A stretch of DNA of 26,311 bases from an uncultured Collinsella sp. (GTDB lineage Bacteria; Actinomycetota; Coriobacteriia; Coriobacteriales; Coriobacteriaceae): assembly GCA_900542275.1 (NCBI GenBank), contig UQMW01000031.1:1-26311 (forward strand), in the 5' to 3' direction. Of the stretch, positions 14,768 to 23,051 are shown piece after piece (the first letter of the stretch is position 1; the number at the start of each line of letters is the position of its first letter). Position numbers and translations under genes: made by a program. The notes beneath the pieces are model-generated. The model saw only the letters and a list, made by a program, of their open reading frames with translations, was not told the DNA's origin and made no database searches.

Positions 14768-17254
14768 CTACAACAGCGGATGACGTTTGAAATCCCAAGA
14801 GGTTTCAAACGAGTCGCAATCTAGCCTTGAAATGCCCAGACAATAATCCACCAAACCATCAACCGCCCCATGCTCAGCAGGCTCAATAGCGATGGGAAGC
14901 TTGGCGATATCACCGGGTTGGGCGTTTAGCGTGGGAACAAGGAAGGACGTTGCCGTTGCAATAACGGATGAGTTAAGCAACCCAAGCAAGTACTTCATAT
15001 CGCAGACAGGAGGAAACATAGCCACGGCCGCAGAGTCAAACAAAGACCCGGAAGGCTGCATTCTAAATGCAATCTGCCCAGACGTAATTCTTGAATACGT
15101 GATGCACGATAAGAAGGCAATTGAATCCTTTATCCTGGATGCGCCAGGTGCCGCGGAAAGAGAGCGGCCATTCTTGGCATATTCAATAACGTGATCCCTG
15201 TTGCCATACCATTTCCTAAAGGAACCACCCTTATTGTGCGGATACCATTTTGCATCTAGGCTCAAACTGGATTCAGCAGAGTTACAAGCGACGCTCATGT
15301 CCCCAAGAGAGCATTCAAACCAATAGCGCAAAAAACGATCGTTATCACTTGTCTGCAAACCGACCTGCGGCTTGGCAAACAAGCCAAGCTTTTCCTTATT
15401 CGTAAACGCATCCAGAAGGGCATCGCTGGCCCAGTAGGCTATGGGGGTGCCGGGGATTTGTTTGAAGGTGTCGGCGTCGCGACGGTAGAACCAACCGCAG
15501 TCGGGGTTCTGGATGGCCTCTAGCGCCTTGGGAGCCTGAACCGCGGGGCCAGTAAAATCGGCAAGACGAACGTATCCGCCTTTATAACCATCGATATGCG
15601 AGTTGTGATAGGTAAACGTGCAGATGGGCACGGTTGCCCCTGCAAAGCCAGAATACTCGAGCTGAATGAGCGTGGTTAGGGTCTTGTCATCGATAAGCCT
15701 ATTTCGAAGCTTCTCGTAGCTACCGATAAACATCCAAACAAATGGAGTCATCATTCCGACTTCGCCGTGCTCGCCAGCAAAGTCCATAATGCGCACGATG
15801 AACGAAGAGAACAGGTCACTCTTCACGTCGGGATAATTTCTCTTGACCCACTTGCTCATGAATGGATTAAAGCTGCTGCTGCCCATATACGGAGGATTCG
15901 CAACGGTGCAGGTAAAACGACGGGACAGCTTTTCACAGATGACGGCAGCGCTTTCGAGCTTTGTTTTGGTCGTAGCGGCAAAAAGGTCATCGGAACAACT
16001 CGCGGCGGCAGCCATGAGCTCGTCGATCTCGTCCTCTGAAGGATTGAGCAGCGAACCAATCTCGCCCAAATGACTCAGCTCCTCGGCGAGCTTCTTGTTA
16101 CCCGGCAGCTCGTCCTCCCCCAGCGGGATGCTCGAGAGCACGGTAACGTCGGCGCGAACGCCACGCCTAAAGAAGCGACGGTCGTGCTCGCGGGCGCACA
16201 TAGCAAGCGCCAGCTCCGCGATCTGTGCCGCGCGGGAATCGATTTCCATACCTGCAAGGTTTTTAGTAAGAATGAGCTCGGGAATCTCGCGCTCACGATA
16301 GCCGCGCTCCTCGTACATATGGAAGAGCAGCTCAAACGCATAGACCAAGATATGGCCCGAGCCGCATGCGGGGTCGCAGAGGGTTATCTCCTCGGGACTC
16401 GAAATGCGGATGAAGTCCTCGTGCTCAGCATCGGGCTCGATGTAATACTCCATGCGCTCGCGTAACGAACTCCCCGGATTGTTGAGCATCCACAGACGGC
16501 CGAGCGAGTTCTCGACCATATAGCGTACGATCCACTCGGGGGTGAAGAGCTGCGTGGCGGGCGCGATGTCCGCCGCCGCTGCTTTGCGTTTTGCCTTGAA
16601 GAACTCGTCTTTGACGTCAGCGTTGTAGTACTGATACATCCAGCCCAGAACGGTCACGCCCTTGCGCCAGTCCTCGTCAGCGAGGATGGTGTTGAGTTTG
16701 CCCACCACGCCGTCGGACATCATGAGGCCCTGGGGCAACAGCAGCTCCATGGCTCCGCCCACGCGCTCAAAGACGCCCGGCAGGCAATCGGAAAGCTCCT
16801 CGCACTGAGCAACAAACAGGTAGCGCCACAGCGGTTCATCCAAGCCCACCATCTTGAGCTCGGCTATGCGATCGGTATCGGCCGTCGCTATCTCTACGTC
16901 CAGTGCGTTCTCCACGGCCTCGCTGCCATGGCTGCCGTCCGCACGACTCAGCATGCGCATACGGCTGGGAAGCCATCCGCGTGCATCCATAAAGCGAATA
17001 GCTACAATGCGGTTGAACCAGGTGTAGGCCGCACGGTCGCGCAGCGCCTCGTGACCCACCTCTGCCTGCATGCGCAGCAGTTCGTCGCGTTGCTCAATCT
17101 CAGCCGGACTTAGGGGCAGGCCATTAACGGTCTCGGACCCAACGGGCGCGGGTGCAGGTTCGGTGATGCCGTAGCGCACCATCTGCGCCTCCACGCCTTT
17201 GATGAGCTCCGTACGGGCCCAGGTGCAGAAGCTCTTAAGAGCAGAATCGTTCAT
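14768..17254 (-). CDS. pglX: BREX adenine-specific DNA methyltransferase PglX, N-terminal part (828 aa)
   Basis: PglX methylates adenine in the BREX recognition site, marking host DNA as self. This ORF holds the whole catalytic part. The SAM-binding motif I is DPACGSGHIL (residue 294 on) and the N6-adenine motif IV is NPPY (residues 453-456). A helical N-terminal region (1-230) and the segment TPEWIVRYMVENSLGRLWM precede motif I. Residues from about 610 form the probable target-recognition region, whose DNA is visibly less GC-rich. The protein ends SFETSWDFKRHPLL-stop. In intact type 1 PglX this conserved stretch continues into the segment now encoded at 13606-12638. AAAGG lies about 10 nt before the ATG. 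A 66-nt gap with a strong hairpin separates it from brxC. Confidence 0.92.
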   Translation of the reverse strand: MNDSALKSFCTWARTELIKGVEAQMVRYGITEPAPAPVGSETVNGLPLSPAEIEQRDELLRMQAEVGHEALRDRAAYTWFNRIVAIRFMDARGWLPSRMRMLSRADGSHGSEAVENALDVEIATADTDRIAELKMVGLDEPLWRYLFVAQCEELSDCLPGVFERVGGAMELLLPQGLMMSDGVVGKLNTILADEDWRKGVTVLGWMYQYYNADVKDEFFKAKRKAAAADIAPATQLFTPEWIVRYMVENSLGRLWMLNNPGSSLRERMEYYIEPDAEHEDFIRISSPEEITLCDPACGSGHILVYAFELLFHMYEERGYREREIPELILTKNLAGMEIDSRAAQIAELALAMCAREHDRRFFRRGVRADVTVLSSIPLGEDELPGNKKLAEELSHLGEIGSLLNPSEDEIDELMAAAASCSDDLFAATTKTKLESAAVICEKLSRRFTCTVANPPYMGSSSFNPFMSKWVKRNYPDVKSDLFSSFIVRIMDFAGEHGEVGMMTPFVWMFIGSYEKLRNRLIDDKTLTTLIQLEYSGFAGATVPICTFTYHNSHIDGYKGGYVRLADFTGPAVQAPKALEAIQNPDCGWFYRRDADTFKQIPGTPIAYWASDALLDAFTNKEKLGLFAKPQVGLQTSDNDRFLRYWFECSLGDMSVACNSAESSLSLDAKWYPHNKGGSFRKWYGNRDHVIEYAKNGRSLSAAPGASRIKDSIAFLSCITYSRITSGQIAFRMQPSGSLFDSAAVAMFPPVCDMKYLLGLLNSSVIATATSFLVPTLNAQPGDIAKLPIAIEPAEHGAVDGLVDYCLGISRLDCDSFETSWDFKRHPLL

Positions 17255-17281
17255 GGTTGATGAGCCTTTCTAAACGCCATA

Positions 17282-17313
17282 AGCAACCGGTGCGCGCTTT
17301 GGCACCGGTTGCT
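17282..17313 (-). promoter_or_regulatory. perfect 12-bp hairpin in the brxC-pglX intergenic gap
   Basis: AGCAACCGGTGC (17282-17293) and GCACCGGTTGCT (17302-17313) pair perfectly around an 8-nt loop, starting 7 nt after the brxC stop. No U-run follows on the minus strand, so it is not a classical terminator. It may set mRNA stability or cut transcription partly, lowering methyltransferase expression relative to BrxC. Confidence 0.55.
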
Positions 17314-17320
17314 CCGCGGG

Positions 17321-20300
17321 TTAGTTGATACGGATCTCGTCGTTTGCAGCGAGTGCTTGCATAAGGCGGGAGCGCAAGTCGTCCACATAGCGCTCCACGT
17401 CCTCTGCAGTTGTGAGGCGGATCGGCTTGGCCAGATCGGCGCGGCGCACGGTCTTGATCTTGCGCTGGGGCACGGGTGCAGGCACGGGAGCAGACGATGT
17501 GGCGCCCTTGTTGGAGACCTTCTTGACCACCTCACCCGTACTCGTGACCTCAGTAGCGCGGCGCTCGTTGTCCATACGCACGCGGGCCTCATCCACAGCG
17601 TCGTACATCTCGTTGGCCGCCGCACTGAGCCAGTCGCCCCAGTTAGTTGCAACAACGCTCAGTTCGTTGAGACTTTGAGCGCTGTGGGCACGGTTTTTGA
17701 ACGACTCGTATTTGGTGCCGGCGCCTGCTATGGCATCCTTGGCCTGATTGACAAAGCCCTTTTGGCTCTCGGCCTGCGCCTGCAGGTCTTGCAGATCATT
17801 CTCGATGCGGCACAAAAACTCATTGCGGCGGATGCCCAACAGCTTTTTCATGTCGTCCTCGACGGGATCCATAAGCGGCTGCAGGTCTTTAATATGGCCG
17901 TAGGGCTTGGGATCTTTGAGGATCTCGCGCACCTTTGCCACGCTCTTCACCGCGCCGGGAATGTCATCGGAGGCATACTCGATACCCTCGGTGCGGCTCA
18001 AGAAATCCTTGGCGTGGTCAAACGCTGTTCGTTGGTTGGACCCGAAGAACTCAACCACCCTGTCAAAGTCTTCCTTGGCATCGAGCAGGCGGTCCTCATG
18101 CTTGGTGAACGTGGTCAAGAACGCCTCGGCCTCGTTCTGGTCCTTAAGGACGTCGGCCACCTCCGAGCGCATCTTCTCGCACTCACCCTCACCGGGATAC
18201 GGGTAGGCCGGCTTGATGCCCGTGTAGTAGTCGCGTGCCATGGCGAGGCACACCTCACGCAAGTCCTCAAGGCGCTCCTTGAGCTCGGCCACGAGCTTAT
18301 CCTCGTTGGAGGGCACGGTCTTGAGATCAAACAGGTCGCGCATGAGCTCACCCGCACCGCTCAGCAAACGGTCGTTCATGCGCACGCGCAAGCGCACCTG
18401 GGCCTTATCGGCATCCTTGCGCAGGAGTGCCACCATGCGACTGTCGTTAGCTTGAACCGTCTGACCGCCAAACAGCACCTGCGCGCGCTGCTCCACCACA
18501 AGCTGCGCCACCACATTTGCGATATCGACCTCGCGCCAGCCAAAGGGCCTTTGCTGGTACTGGCGCTGGATATCGCCCATAGCGGTATCCAGATGGCGCT
18601 GGTGCTGCACTTTGAGGTAGTCCTCAACCTCCTTGAGCGCACGCGTGTTACCCGCGTTCATGCCAGCGAGCCCCGCTTGAACGTTGCCCGCCAGCGTGGA
18701 GCGGATATCGGAATCGCTCGTGACCGGCGCGCCGATATAGCCGGCCTTTTCAAAGACCACATCGCACAGCTGCGCCAGCACCTGCTCAAAGACCTGGGCG
18801 GGCTTGGCCGCGCGGACCTCAACCATGCGGCCGTTGACTGCACAACGTGCATGGAGCACGGCCTCGCTCAAAAGGGTATCGGCCTCCTTCTCGTTATAGG
18901 CCGCCTCGCGCATCTTGGACTCGACGATCTGGCGCGTACTCAGCTGAAGCTCCTGGAGATTTCGCGTCTTGACGTACTTGCGGATCTTGGCGGCGCTGAC
19001 GAGCGTCTCCCAATAATCCGCCTCGTCACTCAAGGCCACGATGGCTTTGCCCGAAGAAGCCAAGGCCAGCTCGGTATCGTCCGCACGGCCCAGGTCGCTC
19101 GCCATAGTCGCCACGTAAAGCTCCATGCCGCCCATGCTGCCACCGTGGATTGAGCCGTCCACATAGCGGTCAAACGGGAAGTCGTTGGCCCCGCGGTTGA
19201 GCTTGCGCGCGGTGTAGATGCTGTCGAACAGGCGCTTTTTGATAGACTCGATCACCTGCGCGTTGTCGATCGGGGTGCGTGCGATCTCCTGCGCTATCTC
19301 CTGCTCCTCGTCGGTGAGGAAGCTATAGGTATCGCCCTGGCGTGACACGTAGTTCTCGCGCTCCAAACGGGCGAGGGATTCCTTGACGCGGTCCTTGAGG
19401 GCGCGCTTGTCCACGTCGAGGCTATCGATCATGAGGATGGAGATGTTCTCGACCGTGGCCTTGACGTAGCCGATGTAACGAATCAGGTACAGGAGCTTGA
19501 GCACCTGAACGTCGTAGGGTTCAAGGCCCTCCGCGTTCTCGGCCGCACGGACCGCGCGGTCAACCACCTGGACGATGCCGTGCTCCAGATCTTTGGAGAT
19601 AGTGTCGAAGAAGCGCCAGAACGGCACGAGCGCACCGGTCTGGTCATGCTGGATGACCTGAGCGCTCTCCTGAAATGCGCTCAGCATGGAGCGCTCGCCC
19701 GTGGACATGTGCTTGGCCTTGACACCGTGCTTGCGCACCTCGGTCATCACGTCGGGCAGAAGCTTAAACTGGTAGCCCACAAACGGGTAGCTGGCCACAA
19801 AATCCTTGGAGTTGGCGTAGCCGGCAAGGTCGGAGCGCGAGCCACCCTCAAAGGTAAAGTTGTTTTTGAGCACGGCGGTGTCTTGCTCGTAGACCCGTGC
19901 AAGCATATCGGCCGCCGGCGCGGTCTTCTCGAGCACACGGCGCTGGATGACCTCGTCCACGCTGGAGCTGGAAAGCGAAAGGCGGGTATTGAAGCGGCCC
20001 TGGATCTTTGAAAAGTCGTTGCCCACGGGCAGGCTCAGGTTGTCGATGGCCTCCTGGCTCGTGACCATCACCCACACGCGGCCACCGCAGGCGGCACCCA
20101 GCTCCTCGACGATGGTCTGAAGGCTCAGCATAAGGCTTGGGTCCTGGTCGTTTGTAATAAACTGACCCACCTCGTCGACCATAAAGAGCAAACGGAAGTT
20201 GCCGCCGTGGGCCGCTGCCCGAGCGTCTACGTAGTCCTTGACCTTTTTGGCAAAAACATCGGGGGCCAAAACCTCGTCCTCAGAACCCTCGAGCCAGTTC

Positions 20301-20983
20301 CATGCGGCCTTTTCGCTCATGCCGAGCACGCTCTGCAGCACCTCGACGACGTCATCCTCAAAGTAGCTGTAGGTATCGCGAGTCTGGAGCCAGGACTCGC
20401 CGTTGATGCGCTCAAAGGCCTCGCGGAACTCCTGGGTCTTGCCCAGGGAATCGATGTAGTCCTCGAGCTTTGCGAGCTTGAGGTCCTCGCCGTAGAAGCC
20501 GCGCGCCTCGTAGAACATGCGCTCAAAGCCGCGAAGCAGCGCCGTGGGAGCCGTATCACCCTGCTTCCACTGGCCCGCCTTGCTATCGATGTTAAAGAGG
20601 ATGGCCTGCGTGGGCACCGAGCAGGCACGTTCCATGGCAGCCTCGACCATGGGGTCGAAGATCTTGCCGTCAAAGTAGCGGATGGCGCTCTTGCCGCCGA
20701 TCTGGCGATTCTCGAGCAGGTAGCTCAGCATCTTGAGGAAGTGCGATTTACCGGAACCGAAGAAGCCACTGATCCACACGCCGATCTTGTCGGTGGACCC
20801 ATCGATGGCATCGCCGTAGGCCTTGAAGAACGTGGCAAAGTGCCTCTGCAACTCGCGCGTCACCACGTACTCGTCAAGCTCCTGGCGGATGGACCCATCT
20901 TTTGAATCCTGGACCTTGACCACGCCGTTGATGGAGCGGTTGATGTCTTTTGCAAAGAGGTCGCGAATGATCGTGTTGTCCAT
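17321..20983 (-). CDS. brxC: BREX P-loop ATPase BrxC
   Basis: BrxC is the large P-loop ATPase of BREX (DUF499/PglY-like) and is essential for defence in known systems. The 1,220-residue length is normal. The N-terminus (MDNTIIRDLFAKDINRSINGVVK) is characteristic. Walker A GFFGSGKS lies at residues 73-80, and Walker B-like RLLFMVDEVGQFI with a following AACGGRVWVMVTSQEAI sensor-like segment is near 270-310. A helical middle contains the conserved KATVENISILMIDSLD region. The C-terminal 500 residues are rich in charged helices, probably coiled coils, and end in an RRADLAKPIRLTTAEDVERYVDDLR motif. AAAGGAG sits 6 nt before the ATG. It follows brxB by 78 nt. Confidence 0.95.
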   Translation of the reverse strand: MDNTIIRDLFAKDINRSINGVVKVQDSKDGSIRQELDEYVVTRELQRHFATFFKAYGDAIDGSTDKIGVWISGFFGSGKSHFLKMLSYLLENRQIGGKSAIRYFDGKIFDPMVEAAMERACSVPTQAILFNIDSKAGQWKQGDTAPTALLRGFERMFYEARGFYGEDLKLAKLEDYIDSLGKTQEFREAFERINGESWLQTRDTYSYFEDDVVEVLQSVLGMSEKAAWNWLEGSEDEVLAPDVFAKKVKDYVDARAAAHGGNFRLLFMVDEVGQFITNDQDPSLMLSLQTIVEELGAACGGRVWVMVTSQEAIDNLSLPVGNDFSKIQGRFNTRLSLSSSSVDEVIQRRVLEKTAPAADMLARVYEQDTAVLKNNFTFEGGSRSDLAGYANSKDFVASYPFVGYQFKLLPDVMTEVRKHGVKAKHMSTGERSMLSAFQESAQVIQHDQTGALVPFWRFFDTISKDLEHGIVQVVDRAVRAAENAEGLEPYDVQVLKLLYLIRYIGYVKATVENISILMIDSLDVDKRALKDRVKESLARLERENYVSRQGDTYSFLTDEEQEIAQEIARTPIDNAQVIESIKKRLFDSIYTARKLNRGANDFPFDRYVDGSIHGGSMGGMELYVATMASDLGRADDTELALASSGKAIVALSDEADYWETLVSAAKIRKYVKTRNLQELQLSTRQIVESKMREAAYNEKEADTLLSEAVLHARCAVNGRMVEVRAAKPAQVFEQVLAQLCDVVFEKAGYIGAPVTSDSDIRSTLAGNVQAGLAGMNAGNTRALKEVEDYLKVQHQRHLDTAMGDIQRQYQQRPFGWREVDIANVVAQLVVEQRAQVLFGGQTVQANDSRMVALLRKDADKAQVRLRVRMNDRLLSGAGELMRDLFDLKTVPSNEDKLVAELKERLEDLREVCLAMARDYYTGIKPAYPYPGEGECEKMRSEVADVLKDQNEAEAFLTTFTKHEDRLLDAKEDFDRVVEFFGSNQRTAFDHAKDFLSRTEGIEYASDDIPGAVKSVAKVREILKDPKPYGHIKDLQPLMDPVEDDMKKLLGIRRNEFLCRIENDLQDLQAQAESQKGFVNQAKDAIAGAGTKYESFKNRAHSAQSLNELSVVATNWGDWLSAAANEMYDAVDEARVRMDNERRATEVTSTGEVVKKVSNKGATSSAPVPAPVPQRKIKTVRRADLAKPIRLTTAEDVERYVDDLRSRLMQALAANDEIRIN

Positions 20984-21061
20984 GGGTGCTCCTTTGGGTT
21001 TGGGAACGTTATGGCAAAGGGTTGTTACCGGCGACAGGGACTTGCCTGCGGGGAGCCGTGC

Positions 21062-21754
21062 TTACGAGATATCGATGGCGCGGTAGTAGTTGTCGGCCGG
21101 CAGACGGTTAAAGAGCTGGAAAGAAGAGCCGTTGAAACTGCCCGGATAGGCAGCGATCACAGGCACCTCATCAAAATCCGCAAGCATGCAGTGGAGAAGC
21201 GTGTGTATGCGAAAGAATGGGAAGACCTCGCCCGCGCCGGTGAGGAGAACGACGTCTCCAGGCGCGTGCGGCTCGGTCTGCTCAAGGATGTACGCGGCGA
21301 CTTTCTCGGGCGAGGCGAACTTGGCCACGTCCTCGAGCACGCGCTGGGTACCGCGGCGCTCCTCTTGGCGTGGGATGACCTTAAGGACACGGCGCTTTTC
21401 GAGAATTGCCAGCACGGCGTCGTAGAGGTTCACGACCTTGAGCGTGCACGGAAGCTTGTCGGCCTCGGCATCGCGTGAAAGGGCGTCAAATAATGCACGC
21501 GCTTCAAACTCCAGCGCGGGGTCATAGCAAAAGGTGTGGAAGCCGATCTCATTGCCTATGCCCTTGTTGGCCAAAAAGTCCTCGCTGCACAGGCACTCGC
21601 GCAGAAGCTGCGCGCGTCGCTCAAATTCCTGACGGGCGTGCTCGGAGCGGACATGCGCCGCCACGACGCTCTTACGGGAATGGATGCCGATATTGGTGGT
21701 GAGATCGGTCGCCGGGGTGATAGCAGGTTCGGCGGCGTTGTTGGCGGGAGCCAC
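21062..21754 (-). CDS. brxB: BREX protein BrxB (DUF1788)
   Basis: BrxB (DUF1788) is a small conserved BREX core protein of poorly known biochemical role, required in tested type 1 systems. The 230-residue ORF shows the family's LANKGIGNEIGFHTFCYDP segment near residues 60-80. It ends with the diagnostic VVLLTGAGEVFPFFRIHTLL and PVIAAYPGSFNGSSFQLF-NRLPADNYYRA blocks. The first 40 or so residues (Ala/Pro/Thr-rich) are extra compared with typical members. The GTG start at 21754 lies one base after the brxA stop, so translation is probably coupled to brxA. An internal start cannot be excluded, but no better SD-linked ATG is obvious. If brxA translation switches off, brxB would be affected first. 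Confidence 0.92.
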   Translation of the reverse strand: MAPANNAAEPAITPATDLTTNIGIHSRKSVVAAHVRSEHARQEFERRAQLLRECLCSEDFLANKGIGNEIGFHTFCYDPALEFEARALFDALSRDAEADKLPCTLKVVNLYDAVLAILEKRRVLKVIPRQEERRGTQRVLEDVAKFASPEKVAAYILEQTEPHAPGDVVLLTGAGEVFPFFRIHTLLHCMLADFDEVPVIAAYPGSFNGSSFQLFNRLPADNYYRAIDIS

Positions 21755-21755
21755 G

Positions 21756-22406
21756 CTACATCACCGCCCTACCGGTAAGGGCCGCAATAAGCGGCTGCTC
21801 GCCCAGCTGCACCAGGGCCTGCTCAACATCGGGATCAAGGAAGAGCGGGGAAAGGCGTTCGGACTCCGGACCCTTGCCCTCGCCGATAAGGCCGGCATGG
21901 CGGAGCGTCTGACGAAGCGAGCCCTTAATGCGCTTGACCGTGGCCTCGGTCCAGCGGGCCGCGTCCGGATACTCCGTGGTAAAGCGCGTCATAAAGGCGT
22001 TGAGGTCAACCGCCGTGAAGGCATAATCGAAGTTTTGCAGGCGCTCCCCCACCTCGACGAGCACGAGCTCGCGCACGATGTCGTAGCGGCAAATCATGCT
22101 GTAAAAGACGGCCTGGTCCGCCTGTGTGGGAGTGCCGGATGCCATGAGCCTGGTTAGGGATGACGCAGCCTCGACGGCGGTTATGGGGTCGATGCCGCGC
22201 GCGGCGCATACGGCGTCCGTGGGCACCATGGCGTCGAGGCGGCGAAGGCACACGGTTGCGCGGTTGGCGACCATGCGCTCCGTGGGATATTGAAAGAGGT
22301 TCTCGCTCTTTACGCGTACAATGACCTGCTCGTCGCTTGTGCCCTGCATACGCAGGGCAGCGACGATGCGCATCTCATGCGGGAGGAATTGCTCGCGGGT
22401 GAGCAC
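21756..22406 (-). CDS. brxA: BREX protein BrxA (DUF1819), start within a poly-G tract
   Basis: BrxA (DUF1819) is a small helical, DNA-binding BREX core protein (structures of family members show helix-turn-helix-like folds) and the usual first gene. Family segments are LTREQFLPHEMRIVAALRMQG, then SENLFQYPTERMVANRATVCLRRLD, QADQAVFYSMICRYDIVRELVLVEVG and the C-terminal ATVKRIKGSLRQTLRHAGL. Family members normally have several residues before the LTR..FL segment, but this frame starts only one residue before it, at a GTG made from the last base of a G10 run. An upstream GTG (22440) with GGAG 8 nt before it would give an N-terminus of normal length if the run were 9 or 12 Gs; with 10 it stops after about 22 codons. 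The true start is therefore probably 22440 in the ON state. Confidence 0.88.
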   Translation of the reverse strand: MLTREQFLPHEMRIVAALRMQGTSDEQVIVRVKSENLFQYPTERMVANRATVCLRRLDAMVPTDAVCAARGIDPITAVEAASSLTRLMASGTPTQADQAVFYSMICRYDIVRELVLVEVGERLQNFDYAFTAVDLNAFMTRFTTEYPDAARWTEATVKRIKGSLRQTLRHAGLIGEGKGPESERLSPLFLDPDVEQALVQLGEQPLIAALTGRAVM

Positions 22407-22415
22407 CCCCCCCCC
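22406..22415 (-). promoter_or_regulatory. G10 homopolymer at the brxA start: candidate phase-variable tract
   Basis: Ten consecutive C on the plus strand, read as G10 on the coding strand. It sits between a GGAG-preceded GTG (22440) and the brxA frame. The frames agree only when the tract length is divisible by three. It is the longest homopolymer I noticed in the window. Confidence 0.7.
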
Positions 22416-22518
22416 GAACGCTTTTTGTGGTTACATCCACAGTACACGCTCCAAGGGTGTCAAAGGCTGTCACAAGTGCGCCGCAACCCGGCAGGCAGGT
22501 GCGGCGCACATGACAATA

Positions 22519-22546
22519 ATCATACCTGTTGGTAAAAAAGTTACCA
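22519..22546 (-). promoter_or_regulatory. candidate BREX promoter with overlapping inverted-repeat operator
   Basis: On the minus strand, TATGAT (22524-22519), a 5-of-6 match to the -10 consensus, lies about 80 nt before the upstream brxA GTG. The -35 region is weak (GTGGTA at 17 nt). Across it lies the perfect inverted repeat TGGTAA-N5-TTACCA (22530-22546), as expected for a repressor or activator site. A second TTGACA-containing stretch nearer the gene has no good -10. Confidence 0.4.
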
Positions 22547-22747
22547 CGCCCAGAGTGTCAAATGTTGAGCAACAAAATTAAATCCGGTTAACGGTCATTT
22601 TCGCAGCTCAGAAGCTTTGACGAGGTCGCCCCAAATCACACTTGCCAGACAACCGCGCTTACGAATGCAGGCACGCACACGCCCAACGCCATCCTTCGCT
22701 ATATTCAACATAGAGTTATACATATGCTTCTATGTAAGGAGCTTCAT

Positions 22748-22921
22748 ATGTCTGTCGTAAAGTCTATTTCTGATCAGACGCGCGCACTAACTACCATTCA
22801 GGAACGCGAAGATCACATTCAACGTGCCATCGCCCGCGGTTACGACGACCTCACCAACGGTCGCGTGCGCCCTTGGACACAGGCAAAGGCCGAAGCAGAC
22901 CGCCTACGGGCGAGCAATTAA
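22748..22921 (+). CDS. small antitoxin-like protein (57 aa)
   Basis: A 57-residue protein: MSVVKSISDQTRALTTIQERE, then a helical stretch IQRAIARGYDDLTNGRVRPW and a charged end TQAKAEADRLRASN. The 'RGYDDLTNGRV...A..EA..LR' tail resembles the C-terminal part of ParD/RelB-like antitoxins, which wraps a toxin. The N-terminal DNA-binding part is not distinct, and no toxin gene follows. I chose ATG 22748 over ATG 22724 because AAGGAG lies 6 nt before it. A hexamer inverted repeat CATAGA/TCTATG (22709-22714, 22729-22734) brackets a TATACA box just upstream, which would suit autoregulation. It diverges from brxA across a 341-bp gap, and serC begins 130 nt downstream. It could be an orphan antitoxin; I am not certain of the family. 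Confidence 0.55.
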   Translation: MSVVKSISDQTRALTTIQEREDHIQRAIARGYDDLTNGRVRPWTQAKAEADRLRASN

Positions 22922-23051
22922 TCTCCCCCCCATGTAACCATCCTGTAAATCATAGCGGCGTAGTCGAGTTTTACCGTGATGCGGTCGCGCCTGGCGCTGC
23001 ACTGTGCTAAAGTATCCCGAACGTTCAAACGACTACGAGGGGACCTAGAAG

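Larger units (their letters stand above)
5855..22406 (-). other. type 1 BREX phage-defence locus with possible downstream accessory genes
   Basis: All six core genes of type 1 BREX are present on one strand: brxA, brxB, brxC, pglX, pglZ, brxL. This is the standard order, with short gaps or direct abutment, so one operon is likely. pglX is split around a two-gene cassette. No PglW, BrxD, BrxHI or WYL-type BrxR regulator gene is seen. The two genes after brxL (5855-7426) are included only as possible members. Confidence 0.9.

Noticed and set aside
17309..19153. 614-codon plus-strand frame opposite brxC
   Set aside because: A shadow of brxC. The translated sequence shows no domain and has the Leu/His-rich look of antisense frames.
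22923..22932. C7 run before serC as a second phase-variable tract
   Set aside because: Short, in a non-coding gap, and not placed between promoter boxes or within a start region.
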